A stretch of 64,000 nucleotides of DNA from Spirosoma sp. (GTDB taxonomy: Bacteria > Bacteroidota > Bacteroidia > Cytophagales > Spirosomataceae), in assembly GCF_026391055.1 (NCBI RefSeq), contig NZ_JAPLET010000030.1, forward strand, positions 124,001 through 188,000. The letters run 5' to 3'. The translations under genes and the position numbers were made by a program. The notes under the pieces are model-generated. The model searched no databases. It worked only from the letters and a program-made list of their open reading frames with translations, and was not told the DNA's origin. This document shows, piece by piece, positions 42,301 to 49,406 of this stretch (within the stretch, counting starts at the first letter, position 1; each line of letters opens with the position of its first letter).

Positions 42301-42446
42301 CCCTTTACGGACACGTTTACGCCCGGCAGTGCGGTGCCATCTCCATCGGTGGTAACGATACCGCTTATTTCGATCTGCTGCGCTATCACAAGCGACGAGC
42401 AAAACAAAAGGAACATCACTAAACACATTCGTATCAGTTTTTCCAT
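39327..42446 (-). CDS. SusC/RagA-family TonB-dependent transporter (no STN domain)
   Basis: A 1039-residue outer-membrane importer: signal peptide (MEKLIRMCLVMFLLFCSSLVIA), CarboxypepD_reg-like domain (ISGIVTTDGDGTALPGVNVSV), SusC plug signature (LNEVVVTALGISRDKKALGYA) and a long barrel ending VRSFLFTLNVGF. It goes straight from the leader to the carboxypeptidase-like domain without an STN domain, so it should not signal through a FecR. It heads a two-gene operon with a clear promoter. Confidence 0.96.
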   Translation of the reverse strand: MEKLIRMCLVMFLLFCSSLVIAQQIEISGIVTTDGDGTALPGVNVSVKGTTVGTLTNENGQYTIRATPGSSVLVFSYIGYESQEVAVGSRTSISLALKTDNKMLNEVVVTALGISRDKKALGYATQSVNAEQIVQNRQTNLVNALQGKVAGVTISSTGGAPGQGARILIRGINSIDASRDNQPLFVVDGVLFDNSTSTGTTNSGAEFRGASNRAADINPDDVETINILKGGAATALYGLRGANGVVVITTKSGRAGALRANYSGTYGFENVNKYPEVQDKYTIGYSGVYNPQDFFPSWGPTVAEAIKIDPTHPQKLYNHFRDAFYTGKQFQNNLSFSGGSDKITYLSSIGHVTQDGVIPFTNYNKLSVRLNTNVKFSDKFSTSANLNFINSGGDRYNADRYNESLSYWSPRYDVRDYLNADGSYKTYGNGNPIYGAMTNKLRDNVNRLVGGLNFTYTPLSWLTLNYRAGLDTYSEDRKRTAPGPSGIANERIYEDNGLGFVYQYNTNFRAITSTFAASANTKFGSDINATLRVGHDLYDRRIRGFGAEGTELTVYNYFDLRNAKTIVPTQSAEDYRLMGIFGELTMDYKDYLFLTLTGRNDITSSLMAPNNSFFYPSVSLGYLFSQQFQLPQFISLGKLRASYAKIGKDAAPYSTVTGYSSYTQLPSGTTGFTRGALLGDPSLRPEFTDTFEGGLEMNFLNNRFGLDFTYYNSISKDQIIRVDVTSSTGYVNAAINSGSMRNRGIELILRATPIRTGKFNWDVNLNFSANRNKILSIREGLTEINYASQFGYSSSTVTMKLVPGYAYGNLYGRSYKRYYANPTEETVELDRSRPVVIGANGFPVINTAQKLLGNSQPKWIGGITNTLRYGDFSLTALFDARVGQYRYNQLSNFFSAFGIAKYTEDRNDTKVFEGVLADGTPNTKAVWLGQGKGPDGVDYGNGFYRNIHRGVSENFIEDASWVRLRSVGFSYSLPTTLLKKSFVKNARLGVTGNNLWLWTKYTGYDPETSSTNSGSNVDGFTGFTYPAVRSFLFTLNVGF

Positions 42447-42489
42447 AGTTGAGTAAGTATTAAGATCATGTTAAAAAAGAGATAAAGGA

Positions 42490-42520
42490 CAAAGTTATCA
42501 TTTAGTTAAAATTTTGCAAA
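42490..42520 (-). promoter_or_regulatory. Perfect Bacteroidota -33/-7 promoter for the second SusC/SusD operon
   Basis: On the minus strand the boxes read TTTG (42517-42520), a 19-bp spacer, and TAACTTTG (42490-42497), matching the Bacteroidota vegetative consensus TTTG-N19-TAnnTTTG. The SusC ATG is at 42446, so the transcript would have a 5' leader of about 35-40 nt. Confidence 0.75.
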
Positions 42521-42738
42521 CGCCATGTTAAAGCAAATTTTATTTGCCTAACATACAATTAAGTTACTTACAAGAATAGCGTCTCAGGATCAGAGAGTAT
42601 AGCTGTCCACTTAGGGAAAGTGGTATCAGGTAGGTTTCGTGTACAAGCAACAGGCATGGGTAAGTTTAGCCGGGCGGTTGCTTTTTACCTCTACACCTGT
42701 TCTTTGCATCATCCTCCGTCTTACGCCTTTTTTAGAAA

Positions 42739-43743
42739 ATGAAAGCTGAAACCAATGACCGCTCGTCATACAGCAATTTGATTTATACGGCCCTGATCAT
42801 TGTGGCGGTAACTACAGCACTTATTTTTCCGGGACCCTTCACCAGCATCGGCGACTTCCCTCTGAAAAAACTGATTGTTCCCCTCCTGCAAATCATCATG
42901 CTGGGCATGGGCACCACCATGTCGATCAAGGATTTTGAAGGCGTCATCAAGCAACCCAAAGCTGTTTTCATTGGCGTCACCTGCCATTTTATGATCATGC
43001 CCCTGCTGGGTTATACGCTGGCCAACGTGTTCAAATTTCCGCCCGAAATAGCGGCCGGTGTGGTACTGATCGGTTGTTCGCCGAGTGGACTTGCCTCCAA
43101 CGTCATGTGCTTCATCGCTAAAGCCAATGTGCCGCTGTCCATCACGGTAACGACCCTGTCGACGCTGCTGGCCCCCTTCCTGATGCCCGCGCTGATGACG
43201 CTGCTGGCGGGTCAGTTCATTGAAATATCCTTCTGGAAAATGATGGTTGAGATTATGGAGATCGTCATTTTACCCGTGCTGGTTGGGCTGGCGCTGAACC
43301 GGATTTTCCATAAGTCGGCCGTGATGCTCAACCGCGTTATGCCGCTTATTTCCATGGGTGGTATCGTTCTGATCGTGGCCATCATCACAGCCGCCGGACG
43401 CGATAGCCTGCTGACGGTGGGCTGGACACTGGCGCTGTGCGTGCTGATTCACAACCTGACGGGCTTTACGTTGGGCTACTGGAGTGCCCGGCTGTTCGGT
43501 CTGGACGAACAGAGTGCCCGCACCGTAGCCATTGAAGTAGGCTTACAGAATGGCGGGTTAGCCTCTGGCATTGCCGTTCAGATGGGCAAAGTGGCCACGG
43601 TGGGCCTCGCTCCTGCCCTCTTCGGCCCCATCATGAACACGACCGGTTCACTGCTGGCCACCTACTGGAGCCAGAACCCACCCAAAGATGTGGCGCTCAG
43701 CGAAACATCACCCATTCAGTCGGTGTCGTCGCAGGACGTTTAA
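42739..43743 (+). CDS. Bile acid:sodium symporter-family transporter (BASS)
   Basis: A 334-residue inner-membrane protein with about nine or ten membrane helices. The BASS signatures are GCSPSGLASNVMCFIAKANVPLS (discontinuous helix) and EVGLQNGGLASGIA (the second sodium-site helix). Family members import organic anions such as bile acids, pyruvate or pantothenate with sodium. The substrate here is unknown. It is monocistronic and ends in a strong hairpin. Confidence 0.93.
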   Translation: MKAETNDRSSYSNLIYTALIIVAVTTALIFPGPFTSIGDFPLKKLIVPLLQIIMLGMGTTMSIKDFEGVIKQPKAVFIGVTCHFMIMPLLGYTLANVFKFPPEIAAGVVLIGCSPSGLASNVMCFIAKANVPLSITVTTLSTLLAPFLMPALMTLLAGQFIEISFWKMMVEIMEIVILPVLVGLALNRIFHKSAVMLNRVMPLISMGGIVLIVAIITAAGRDSLLTVGWTLALCVLIHNLTGFTLGYWSARLFGLDEQSARTVAIEVGLQNGGLASGIAVQMGKVATVGLAPALFGPIMNTTGSLLATYWSQNPPKDVALSETSPIQSVSSQDV

Positions 43744-43753
43744 TGCATATCCC

Positions 43754-43794
43754 TAAAAATTAAGTCCGCAGGATGTATGCGGACTTAATTTTTA
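43754..43794 (+). terminator. 17-bp hairpin after the BASS gene
   Basis: taaaaattaagtccgca (43754-43770) pairs perfectly with 43778-43794 around a 7-nt loop; the right arm ends in an AT-rich run (aattttta). It lies 10 bp after the transporter stop codon. Confidence 0.75.
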
Positions 43795-43801
43795 ACACCT
43801 T

Positions 43802-43834
43802 AAGTTGTATATGCAACTTCATCTTCTATATTTA
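43802..43834 (+). promoter_or_regulatory. Palindrome and -7 box before the MarR gene
   Basis: aagttgtatatgcaactt (43802-43819) is symmetrical at 16 of 18 positions, the form of a MarR dimer site. A near -7 box TATATTTA (43827-43834) follows, and the palindrome covers where the -33 box should be, so binding would block the promoter. Autoregulation is inferred. Confidence 0.5.
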
Positions 43835-43838
43835 CCCC

Positions 43839-44282
43839 ATGAACCCACAACAAGCTCCTGAACCGGCTAAATCCACTGATAATTACTGCATTGCAGGGCG
43901 GTTGCGGATGCTGGCGCGGGTGGTTACGGGACATTACAACGAGGCTTTCGCGGCCGAAGGGGTCACGTTTGCCCAGGCGGGGCTGCTGATGCACATGTTC
44001 GCTCAACCGGGTATTCGGCAGGCGGAATTATCAAAACGACTACAGATCGAGAAATCGGCCATGAGCCGCGATGTTCAGCTTCTGCAAAAGAAAGGCTGGC
44101 TCACGGATAACCTGCGAAACGGCCTTTTCCTGACCGAAGATGGCAGGCTACTTGCCAAGCGATGCCATAAAATCTGGAGAGTACTCAACGAACAGGTCTA
44201 TAACGAGTTGGGAACCGATGCCATCGACGGCCTGAGCGTGTTTTCTAACCACGTACTACTAAAATTTTTACCAAATCAATAA
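43839..44282 (+). CDS. MarR-family transcriptional regulator
   Basis: About 147 residues from ATG 43839 (MNPQQAPEPAKSTDN); the frame opens at 43773 but that part runs through a terminator and the palindrome. The winged helix is clear: FAQAGLLMHMFAQPGIRQAELSKRLQIEKSAMSRDVQLLQKKGWL, then NGLFLTEDGRLLAKRC. MarR proteins are dimers that usually repress nearby genes and respond to small molecules. The DinB, DUF4442 and esterase genes downstream are candidate targets. Confidence 0.9.
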   Translation: MNPQQAPEPAKSTDNYCIAGRLRMLARVVTGHYNEAFAAEGVTFAQAGLLMHMFAQPGIRQAELSKRLQIEKSAMSRDVQLLQKKGWLTDNLRNGLFLTEDGRLLAKRCHKIWRVLNEQVYNELGTDAIDGLSVFSNHVLLKFLPNQ

Positions 44283-44348
44283 CTGTACTACCGCATCGGC
44301 GGCCCTTTACGTACTTCACCCACTACACTATTTACAATTACTACACCC

Positions 44349-44813
44349 ATGACAACACAACTCCTTACCCAGCTTTGGCAATTCAATCAGGCATCAGCTT
44401 CCGGCCCGGTTCGTAAACTAACACCCGACAACTACCGCCACCGACTAACTCCCGAAACGGCTTCGGCCGGGTTCATGGCCCTGCATACCGCCGAGGTCAT
44501 GCACCGATTTGCCTACATGCTCTTTGGTCGGGAGGTAACAATTCCGCTGCAAGCCGTGGGCGGTGTTTCGGACGACGGACGAGTGCTTGACCTGGCCGTG
44601 GTTCAGCAATTTTATGACGATAGCTTCGCGATGATTGCCGACCAGATTCAACAAATGAGCGATGAGCAATGGGCCGACATTGTGCCATCGCCCTTTGGCG
44701 AGGTGTCGAAGATGCAACTGCTTACCTTTCTCATGCACCACAATTCCTACCATGCCGGGCAAATAGCTCAGGCAACCAAAAAAGGGCAGATTTTTCCCAT
44801 AACAGGCTACTAA
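44349..44813 (+). CDS. DinB-family four-helix-bundle protein
   Basis: A 154-residue protein of the DinB/YfiT-like fold. Three histidines likely to bind metal are seen: in ALHTAEVMHRF and in MHHNSYHAGQIAQ, the latter being the classic HxxxH end motif. Members include thiol-dependent transferases and stress-induced proteins of unknown activity. It follows the MarR gene by 66 bp on the same strand and precedes the DUF4442 gene by 32 bp. Confidence 0.88.
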   Translation: MTTQLLTQLWQFNQASASGPVRKLTPDNYRHRLTPETASAGFMALHTAEVMHRFAYMLFGREVTIPLQAVGGVSDDGRVLDLAVVQQFYDDSFAMIADQIQQMSDEQWADIVPSPFGEVSKMQLLTFLMHHNSYHAGQIAQATKKGQIFPITGY

Positions 44814-44845
44814 TCTGGCAACAAACCGTATAGTCAGTACCTTCC

Positions 44846-45376
44846 ATGAAACCTGCTTCTCTGCAAACTAACCGGACCGAGTCGTTTAAAACCTGGCGCT
44901 TTCGTCAGTTTATGAACTGGTACCCGATGTATTTCGGCACGGGCGGCAAAATTCTGTTCTGGTCGGGCGATTCGCGGGAGGTTCATCTGCGGCTACGCCG
45001 AAACCTGTGGACGTACAACTACGTAGGCACTATCTTCGGCGGCAGTATGTTCGCTGCCGCCGATCCCTTTTACATGCTCATGCTGTTACGCATTTTAGGA
45101 AAGTCGTATGTGGTCTGGGACAAAACGGGTAGCATCCGGTTTCGGAAACCCGGCCGCCAGACACTCTACGCCCGCTTTAACATCACCGACGAACAACTCG
45201 ACACGATCAGGCGGGCGGTAGCGGAAAACGGGCAAACCGAGCAGACATTTACGCTGGACTGGGTAGACGCCGAAGGCGTTGTTCACGCCCAGATCGAGCG
45301 ACTTTGCTACATTGCCGATAAGCAGCATTACGAGCAGCGGAAAAACGACCGCCAGAAATCACGATTTCACCGATAA
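44846..45376 (+). CDS. DUF4442 domain protein (hotdog-fold, thioesterase-like)
   Basis: A 176-residue protein matching DUF4442, a hotdog-fold family related to PaaI-type acyl-CoA thioesterases. Typical features are FMNWYPMYFGTGGKILFWS, LRRNLWTYNYVGTIFGGSMFAAADPFYMLML and KTGSIRFRKPGRQTLYARF. No enzyme activity has been assigned to the family that I know of. It lies 6 bp upstream of an esterase gene and is probably co-transcribed with it. Confidence 0.88.
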   Translation: MKPASLQTNRTESFKTWRFRQFMNWYPMYFGTGGKILFWSGDSREVHLRLRRNLWTYNYVGTIFGGSMFAAADPFYMLMLLRILGKSYVVWDKTGSIRFRKPGRQTLYARFNITDEQLDTIRRAVAENGQTEQTFTLDWVDAEGVVHAQIERLCYIADKQHYEQRKNDRQKSRFHR

Positions 45377-45382
45377 GCCATT

Positions 45383-46045
45383 ATGCTTCAGGAACACCAC
45401 CTGCCCGTCCGGCGAACCGCCCGGTATTATACAGTAGGAAAGCTCACGGAGCAGACTAAACGCATCTGGTTCTGTTTGCACGGCTTCGGGCAGTTGGCAC
45501 AGTATTTCGGTCGGAAATTCAGCGACCTGGACGACGGGCAAACATTGATTGTAGTGCCGGAAGGCCTATCCCGTATGTATCTGGATACCAGCTACCAGCG
45601 AATTGGCGCTTCGTGGATGAGCCGCGAAGACCGCGACCACGAAATCAGCGATTATGTAAGCTACCTGAACGACCTCTACGACCTCATCCTGAATGGTCAT
45701 GAATCTGGCAAAGCTGGTTTACACATTACTTTTTTTGGTTTTTCGCAGGGTGCCGCTACTGCCTGCCGATGGCTGAACAACGGGCACGCTCACGCCGACC
45801 GGCTCATTCTGTGGGCAGGCTACTTCCCGCAGGGTTTAGCCGATATGATCGATTCGGCAAAATTCAGCCATACCGACATGCACTACGTATACGGGCGGCA
45901 GGACGAATACATTCGGGAACTAGCCGATGTAAATGGATACATCAACCGGCTCAAAGCCGATGCTCCCACGCTTCAGATCACGGCTTTTGACGGTACGCAC
46001 CGGGTGGAACCGGCCGTGTTGATGGCGCTTGTCTTGCCCGAATAG
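45383..46045 (+). CDS. Alpha/beta hydrolase (phospholipase/carboxylesterase-like)
   Basis: A 220-residue serine hydrolase of the small carboxylesterase/lysophospholipase type. The oxyanion region is FCLHGFGQLAQYF, the nucleophile is in FFGFSQGAATA, the acid in YGRQDEYI and the His in DGTHRVEPAV. It follows the DUF4442 gene by 6 bp. A pair of hotdog thioesterase-like and esterase genes suggests acyl-ester or acyl-thioester clean-up; that is inference. Confidence 0.88.
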   Translation: MLQEHHLPVRRTARYYTVGKLTEQTKRIWFCLHGFGQLAQYFGRKFSDLDDGQTLIVVPEGLSRMYLDTSYQRIGASWMSREDRDHEISDYVSYLNDLYDLILNGHESGKAGLHITFFGFSQGAATACRWLNNGHAHADRLILWAGYFPQGLADMIDSAKFSHTDMHYVYGRQDEYIRELADVNGYINRLKADAPTLQITAFDGTHRVEPAVLMALVLPE

Positions 46046-46074
46046 GTGACGCCTACACCAAGCCAACTAACATC

Positions 46075-46260
46075 TTACCAACTGTCAAGGCCATATACAT
46101 TTTCCGATGGATACTCAGCCGTTTCTATAAGGTAATCCCGAATGAAGGTTTGCTGAGCAGGATCAATTACCCGATGCAGAAAATTGTCGATGGCGATAAA
46201 GTCTATTCGTTCAGAGGATTGGCTAATTATACGGTGGCATGTGTAAGACTCCCCCTAAAC
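46075..46260 (-). pseudogene. Possible remnant or unannotated small coding segment
   Basis: On the minus strand a frame of about 60 residues, ending TAA at 46075-46077, reads SSERIDFIAIDNFLHRVID, then PAQQTFIRDYLIETAEYPSE and NVYGLDSW. The composition is protein-like and unlike the neighbouring non-coding DNA, but there is no ATG, and upstream it runs into a terminator. I do not recognise it. It may be the 3' end of a decayed gene. Confidence 0.35.
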
Positions 46261-46264
46261 AACC

Positions 46265-46313
46265 AAATCCGGGAAGCAAAGTCAGCTGCTGCTTGACTCT
46301 CCTCCCCGGATTT
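46265..46313. terminator. Hairpin terminator downstream of the SDR gene
   Basis: aaatccggg (46265-46273) pairs with cccggattt (46305-46313), with further pairing inside (gtca/tgac). It is 18 bp after the stop codon of the minus-strand SDR gene and likely ends its transcript. Confidence 0.6.
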
Positions 46314-46331
46314 TCATAAACGGCTGACGGT

Positions 46332-47150
46332 TTACTCGCTCAGGCCAAACCGCTGGTTGATCATCGCAAAGAAATCTTCATTGCTCATGCTCTTCCAGGC
46401 CCCGTACGTGGCCTGTGCATCCTGCCCGGCTACGTAGCGAATCTGGTCGGTATTGTCGGTAGCGGCCTGGTAGATCACCTCGGCGATCTGTTCAGCGGTT
46501 GAGTAATTGGACGAGTTCTTACCAAATGCCGCGAATACCTTCTCCAGACTGGCGTCGTACACACTGGGCCCATCTACGGTCCGTTTCAGCGAACGGGTGG
46601 CAAAATCAGTAATGACTCCGCCCGGTGCCACAATCTTGACCCGAATGCCAAACGGACGCAGTTCATAATTCAGCGATTCGGACAGACCATCCAAACCGAA
46701 CTTGGTGGCGTGGTAGATGGAGTTGAACGGCAGGCCAACCAGTCCGCCAATTGAGGTCACGTTGATAATGGTACCACCGCCCGCTTCCCGGAAATTGGGC
46801 AGCAGCGCCTTGATCGTCCGCATCACCCCGAATACATTGGTGTTGAACTGGTCCATGATCTTCTCTTCAGAAGCCGTTTCCAATGGGCCAGCCAGACCAT
46901 AGCCCGCATTATTCAACAATACGTCGATCTGCTGCCAGTCGGCGAGTGCCTGCTCCACCGCCTGGCTAACGCTCTCGGGCCGGGTAACATCCAGCGCATA
47001 GACTTTAATGGACGGATGCTGCACCAGTTCGGTTTCCTGTTGCGGGTTACGCATGGTGGCGGCAACGTTCCAGCCGTGGTTGGCAAACAGAATAGCCGTA
47101 GCCCGCCCAATTCCTGACGATGCGCCTGTGATAAAGATAGTCTTAGCCAT
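46332..47150 (-). CDS. Short-chain dehydrogenase/reductase (classical SDR)
   Basis: A 272-residue NAD(P)-dependent oxidoreductase. The cofactor motif TGASSGIGRA is at about 9-18, LLNNAGYG in the middle, the catalytic Ser in VTSIGG and the YHATKFG Tyr/Lys pair after it. The C terminus (QRFGLSE) and length are usual for DltE-like SDRs. The substrate cannot be predicted. Another SDR gene ends 59 bp upstream on the same strand. Confidence 0.94.
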   Translation of the reverse strand: MAKTIFITGASSGIGRATAILFANHGWNVAATMRNPQQETELVQHPSIKVYALDVTRPESVSQAVEQALADWQQIDVLLNNAGYGLAGPLETASEEKIMDQFNTNVFGVMRTIKALLPNFREAGGGTIINVTSIGGLVGLPFNSIYHATKFGLDGLSESLNYELRPFGIRVKIVAPGGVITDFATRSLKRTVDGPSVYDASLEKVFAAFGKNSSNYSTAEQIAEVIYQAATDNTDQIRYVAGQDAQATYGAWKSMSNEDFFAMINQRFGLSE

Positions 47151-47209
47151 GTAGTTGAATGTTTTTAAGCCTATAAGATCTTTATGACCCTATAGGTTTA
47201 AAGAAACTA

Positions 47210-47962
47210 TTACTTCCGATGAATCGTCGTAGCAGCGGCTTGCGCCGAAGCCAGGATAGTCATATCGGCAATGGTGACGTTGGCCGGAGCCGTTACAGCG
47301 TACACAATCGTATCAGCAATATCGTCGGCGGTGAGGGGCGAAAACCCTTCGTATACTTTAGCCGCCCGTTCGGAATCGCCTTTAAAGCGCACCACCGAGA
47401 ACTCCGTTTCAACGGCACCGGGCGCAATGTTCGTCACTTTAATACCATGCTGGGTGAGGTCCAGCCGCATACCCGTGCTGATGGCCTCCACGGCGGCTTT
47501 GCTGGCGCAGTACACAGCCCCATTGGCATAAGTTTGCTTGCCCGCTATTGAACTCAGGTTGACAATGTGGCCCCGCTGGCGTTCTACCATTCCCGGCGTT
47601 ACGGCCTTCGACACATACAGTAACCCCTGCACATTTCCGTCGATCATCAGATCCCAGTCGGCAACATCGCCATCCTGAATGGGCGACATCCCAAAGGCGT
47701 TTCCGGCATTGTTCACCAGAATATCAATGGCCTTCCACTCATCTGGCAGGCTGCTGATGGCGTCACTGACTTCGGTCCAGTCGCGCACATCGAAACTGAG
47801 GGTAGTCACAGCCGTCTGTGCACCAAGCTGTTCTTCCAGTTCGGCCAGACGTTCCTGCCGACGACCGCAAAGGATGAGACGATATTCCAGATCGGCAAAT
47901 GCTTTAGCCGTAGCACGGCCAATGCCAGAGGTTGCGCCGGTAATGAGAGCAATACGAGACAT
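47210..47962 (-). CDS. Short-chain dehydrogenase/reductase (YdfG/serine-dehydrogenase-like SDR)
   Basis: About 250 residues from ATG 47962 (MSRIALITGATSGIG); the frame opens at 48031 but the added segment does not fit the family. It has TGATSGIGRA, LVNNAGNAFG, catalytic Ser in NLSSIAGKQ and Tyr/Lys in YCASKAAVE. The sequence resembles YdfG-type reductases that act on 3-hydroxy acids or malonic semialdehyde; that specificity is only a suggestion. It is divergent from the ebo genes. Confidence 0.93.
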   Translation of the reverse strand: MSRIALITGATSGIGRATAKAFADLEYRLILCGRRQERLAELEEQLGAQTAVTTLSFDVRDWTEVSDAISSLPDEWKAIDILVNNAGNAFGMSPIQDGDVADWDLMIDGNVQGLLYVSKAVTPGMVERQRGHIVNLSSIAGKQTYANGAVYCASKAAVEAISTGMRLDLTQHGIKVTNIAPGAVETEFSVVRFKGDSERAAKVYEGFSPLTADDIADTIVYAVTAPANVTIADMTILASAQAAATTIHRK

Positions 47963-48153
47963 ATGAAAGCTGTAAAAAGATGATTCCGCAAAGATAAACG
48001 GGTACGGATGGTTTACGGCCACAGCAGGCAATTCTGTAACCGTAAAAAGGTCAATAATTTACCAAATCAACCGAATTAACCAAACTCATGAAATCTCCTG
48101 ATAAATGAATGTAAAGTGCGGGACTTTTTTAGGCAATGCTGGTGTTTTTTGGG

Positions 48154-48161
48154 TAATTTTG
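48154..48161 (+). promoter_or_regulatory. -7 box before eboD
   Basis: TAATTTTG matches the Bacteroidota -7 box TAnnTTTG and ends 20 nt before the chosen ATG at 48182. The -33 region is T-rich but lacks a clean TTTG at 19-21 bp, so the call rests on one box. Confidence 0.4.
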
Positions 48162-48181
48162 AGTTTTTACATCATAATGAG

Positions 48182-49345
48182 ATGAGTCATTTGCAGCAGT
48201 CTTTCACGGTTAAATTCGTCTACAACGTCTTCTTTACCGGAAAACTTTTTGATAGTACCAATCCATTACTCGCCGATTTTTTTACTCAACAGGCCACCGG
48301 TGATTTAAAGAAAAAACTCTTGTTCGTCGTTGATTCAGGCGTCATCGACTCACATCCTGATTTGTCCGCAAAGATAAAATCTTATTTTTCTCACCATACC
48401 AACCTTGTCGAGCTTGTCCCTGATTTTCTGCTTATTCCGGGGGGCGAAGCAGCCAAGAATGACCCTGACCTGGTCGAAAAAATTGTAGCCGCTGTTGATA
48501 CATATGGTATTGACCGCCACTCGTATGTAGCCGCTATCGGGGGCGGCTCCGTTCTCGATTTGGTGGGCTATGCAGCCGCCATCTCGCACCGGGGTATTCG
48601 CCATATCCGTATTCCAACCACCGTTCTTTCGCAGAACGATTCGGGCGTGGGGGTGAAAAATGGCGTTAACTACAAGGCCAAAAAGAATTTCCTCGGCACG
48701 TTTGTTCCACCCGTAGCGGTCTTCAACGACAGCGAATTTCTTCAAACGCTCGACGACCGCGACTGGCGGGCGGGCATTTCGGAAGCCATCAAAGTTGCGC
48801 TCATCAAAGACAGGGCATTCTTCGAGTGGATCGAGACGAACGCCGAAGCCCTGGCGGCCCGCGATATGACGGTTATGAGTTACCTCATTCACCGCTGCGC
48901 CGACATGCACCTTCAGCACATTGCCGGGGGCGACCCGTTTGAGATGGGTTCGTCTAGACCGCTGGACTTTGGTCACTGGAGCGCGCACAAGCTGGAGCAG
49001 CTTACTAACTTCGAGCTACGCCATGGCGAAGCCGTTGCCATTGGCATTGCCCTCGACAGCCTGTATTCGCAGCAACTCGGCTGGCTCACCGAAGTCGACA
49101 CCAACCGTATTCTGGCTACGCTCCGTACCCTGGGCTTCTCCCTCTATCAGCCCATGCTCGATGCCGATAACAGCGCGGGCGTCCTGAAAGGGCTGTCGGA
49201 GTTCCGGGAGCACCTGGGGGGACAACTGACCATCATGCTGCTAAAAGGTCTCGGTTATGGCGTTGAAGTGCATGAGATGGATGCCGACCGAATTCGGCAG
49301 GCGATTGCCACCCTGCGCGAGCACGAATTATCAACCACAGTTTAG
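48182..49345 (+). CDS. eboD: EboD: 3-dehydroquinate synthase-like enzyme of the ebo cluster
   Basis: About 387 residues from ATG 48182 (MSHLQQSFTVKF); an upstream frame to 48116 is not family-like. The sugar-phosphate-cyclase fold is clear: NAD-binding AIGGGSVLDLVGYAAAISHRG, IPTTVLSQNDSGVGVKNGVN, and metal ligands Glu in GISEAIKVA, His in PLDFGHWSAHKLE and His in ELRHGEAVAIG. Together with the EboE and EboF genes directly downstream, it is the EboD type rather than housekeeping AroB. The ebo genes help export or localise natural-product precursors, such as scytonemin in cyanobacteria, though the reaction of EboD is not known to me. Confidence 0.88.
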   Translation: MSHLQQSFTVKFVYNVFFTGKLFDSTNPLLADFFTQQATGDLKKKLLFVVDSGVIDSHPDLSAKIKSYFSHHTNLVELVPDFLLIPGGEAAKNDPDLVEKIVAAVDTYGIDRHSYVAAIGGGSVLDLVGYAAAISHRGIRHIRIPTTVLSQNDSGVGVKNGVNYKAKKNFLGTFVPPVAVFNDSEFLQTLDDRDWRAGISEAIKVALIKDRAFFEWIETNAEALAARDMTVMSYLIHRCADMHLQHIAGGDPFEMGSSRPLDFGHWSAHKLEQLTNFELRHGEAVAIGIALDSLYSQQLGWLTEVDTNRILATLRTLGFSLYQPMLDADNSAGVLKGLSEFREHLGGQLTIMLLKGLGYGVEVHEMDADRIRQAIATLREHELSTTV

Positions 49346-49406
49346 TCTTATCGTTAACCGGGGCGGCCTGTTCTAAAAACGGGCCGCTTTCTGTTACTAC
49401 TGTTTT

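Noticed and set aside
48182-49345. Considered as housekeeping 3-dehydroquinate synthase (aroB)
   Set aside because: The adjacent EboE and EboF genes and the EboD-like sequence point to the ebo cluster; the shikimate enzyme is expected elsewhere.
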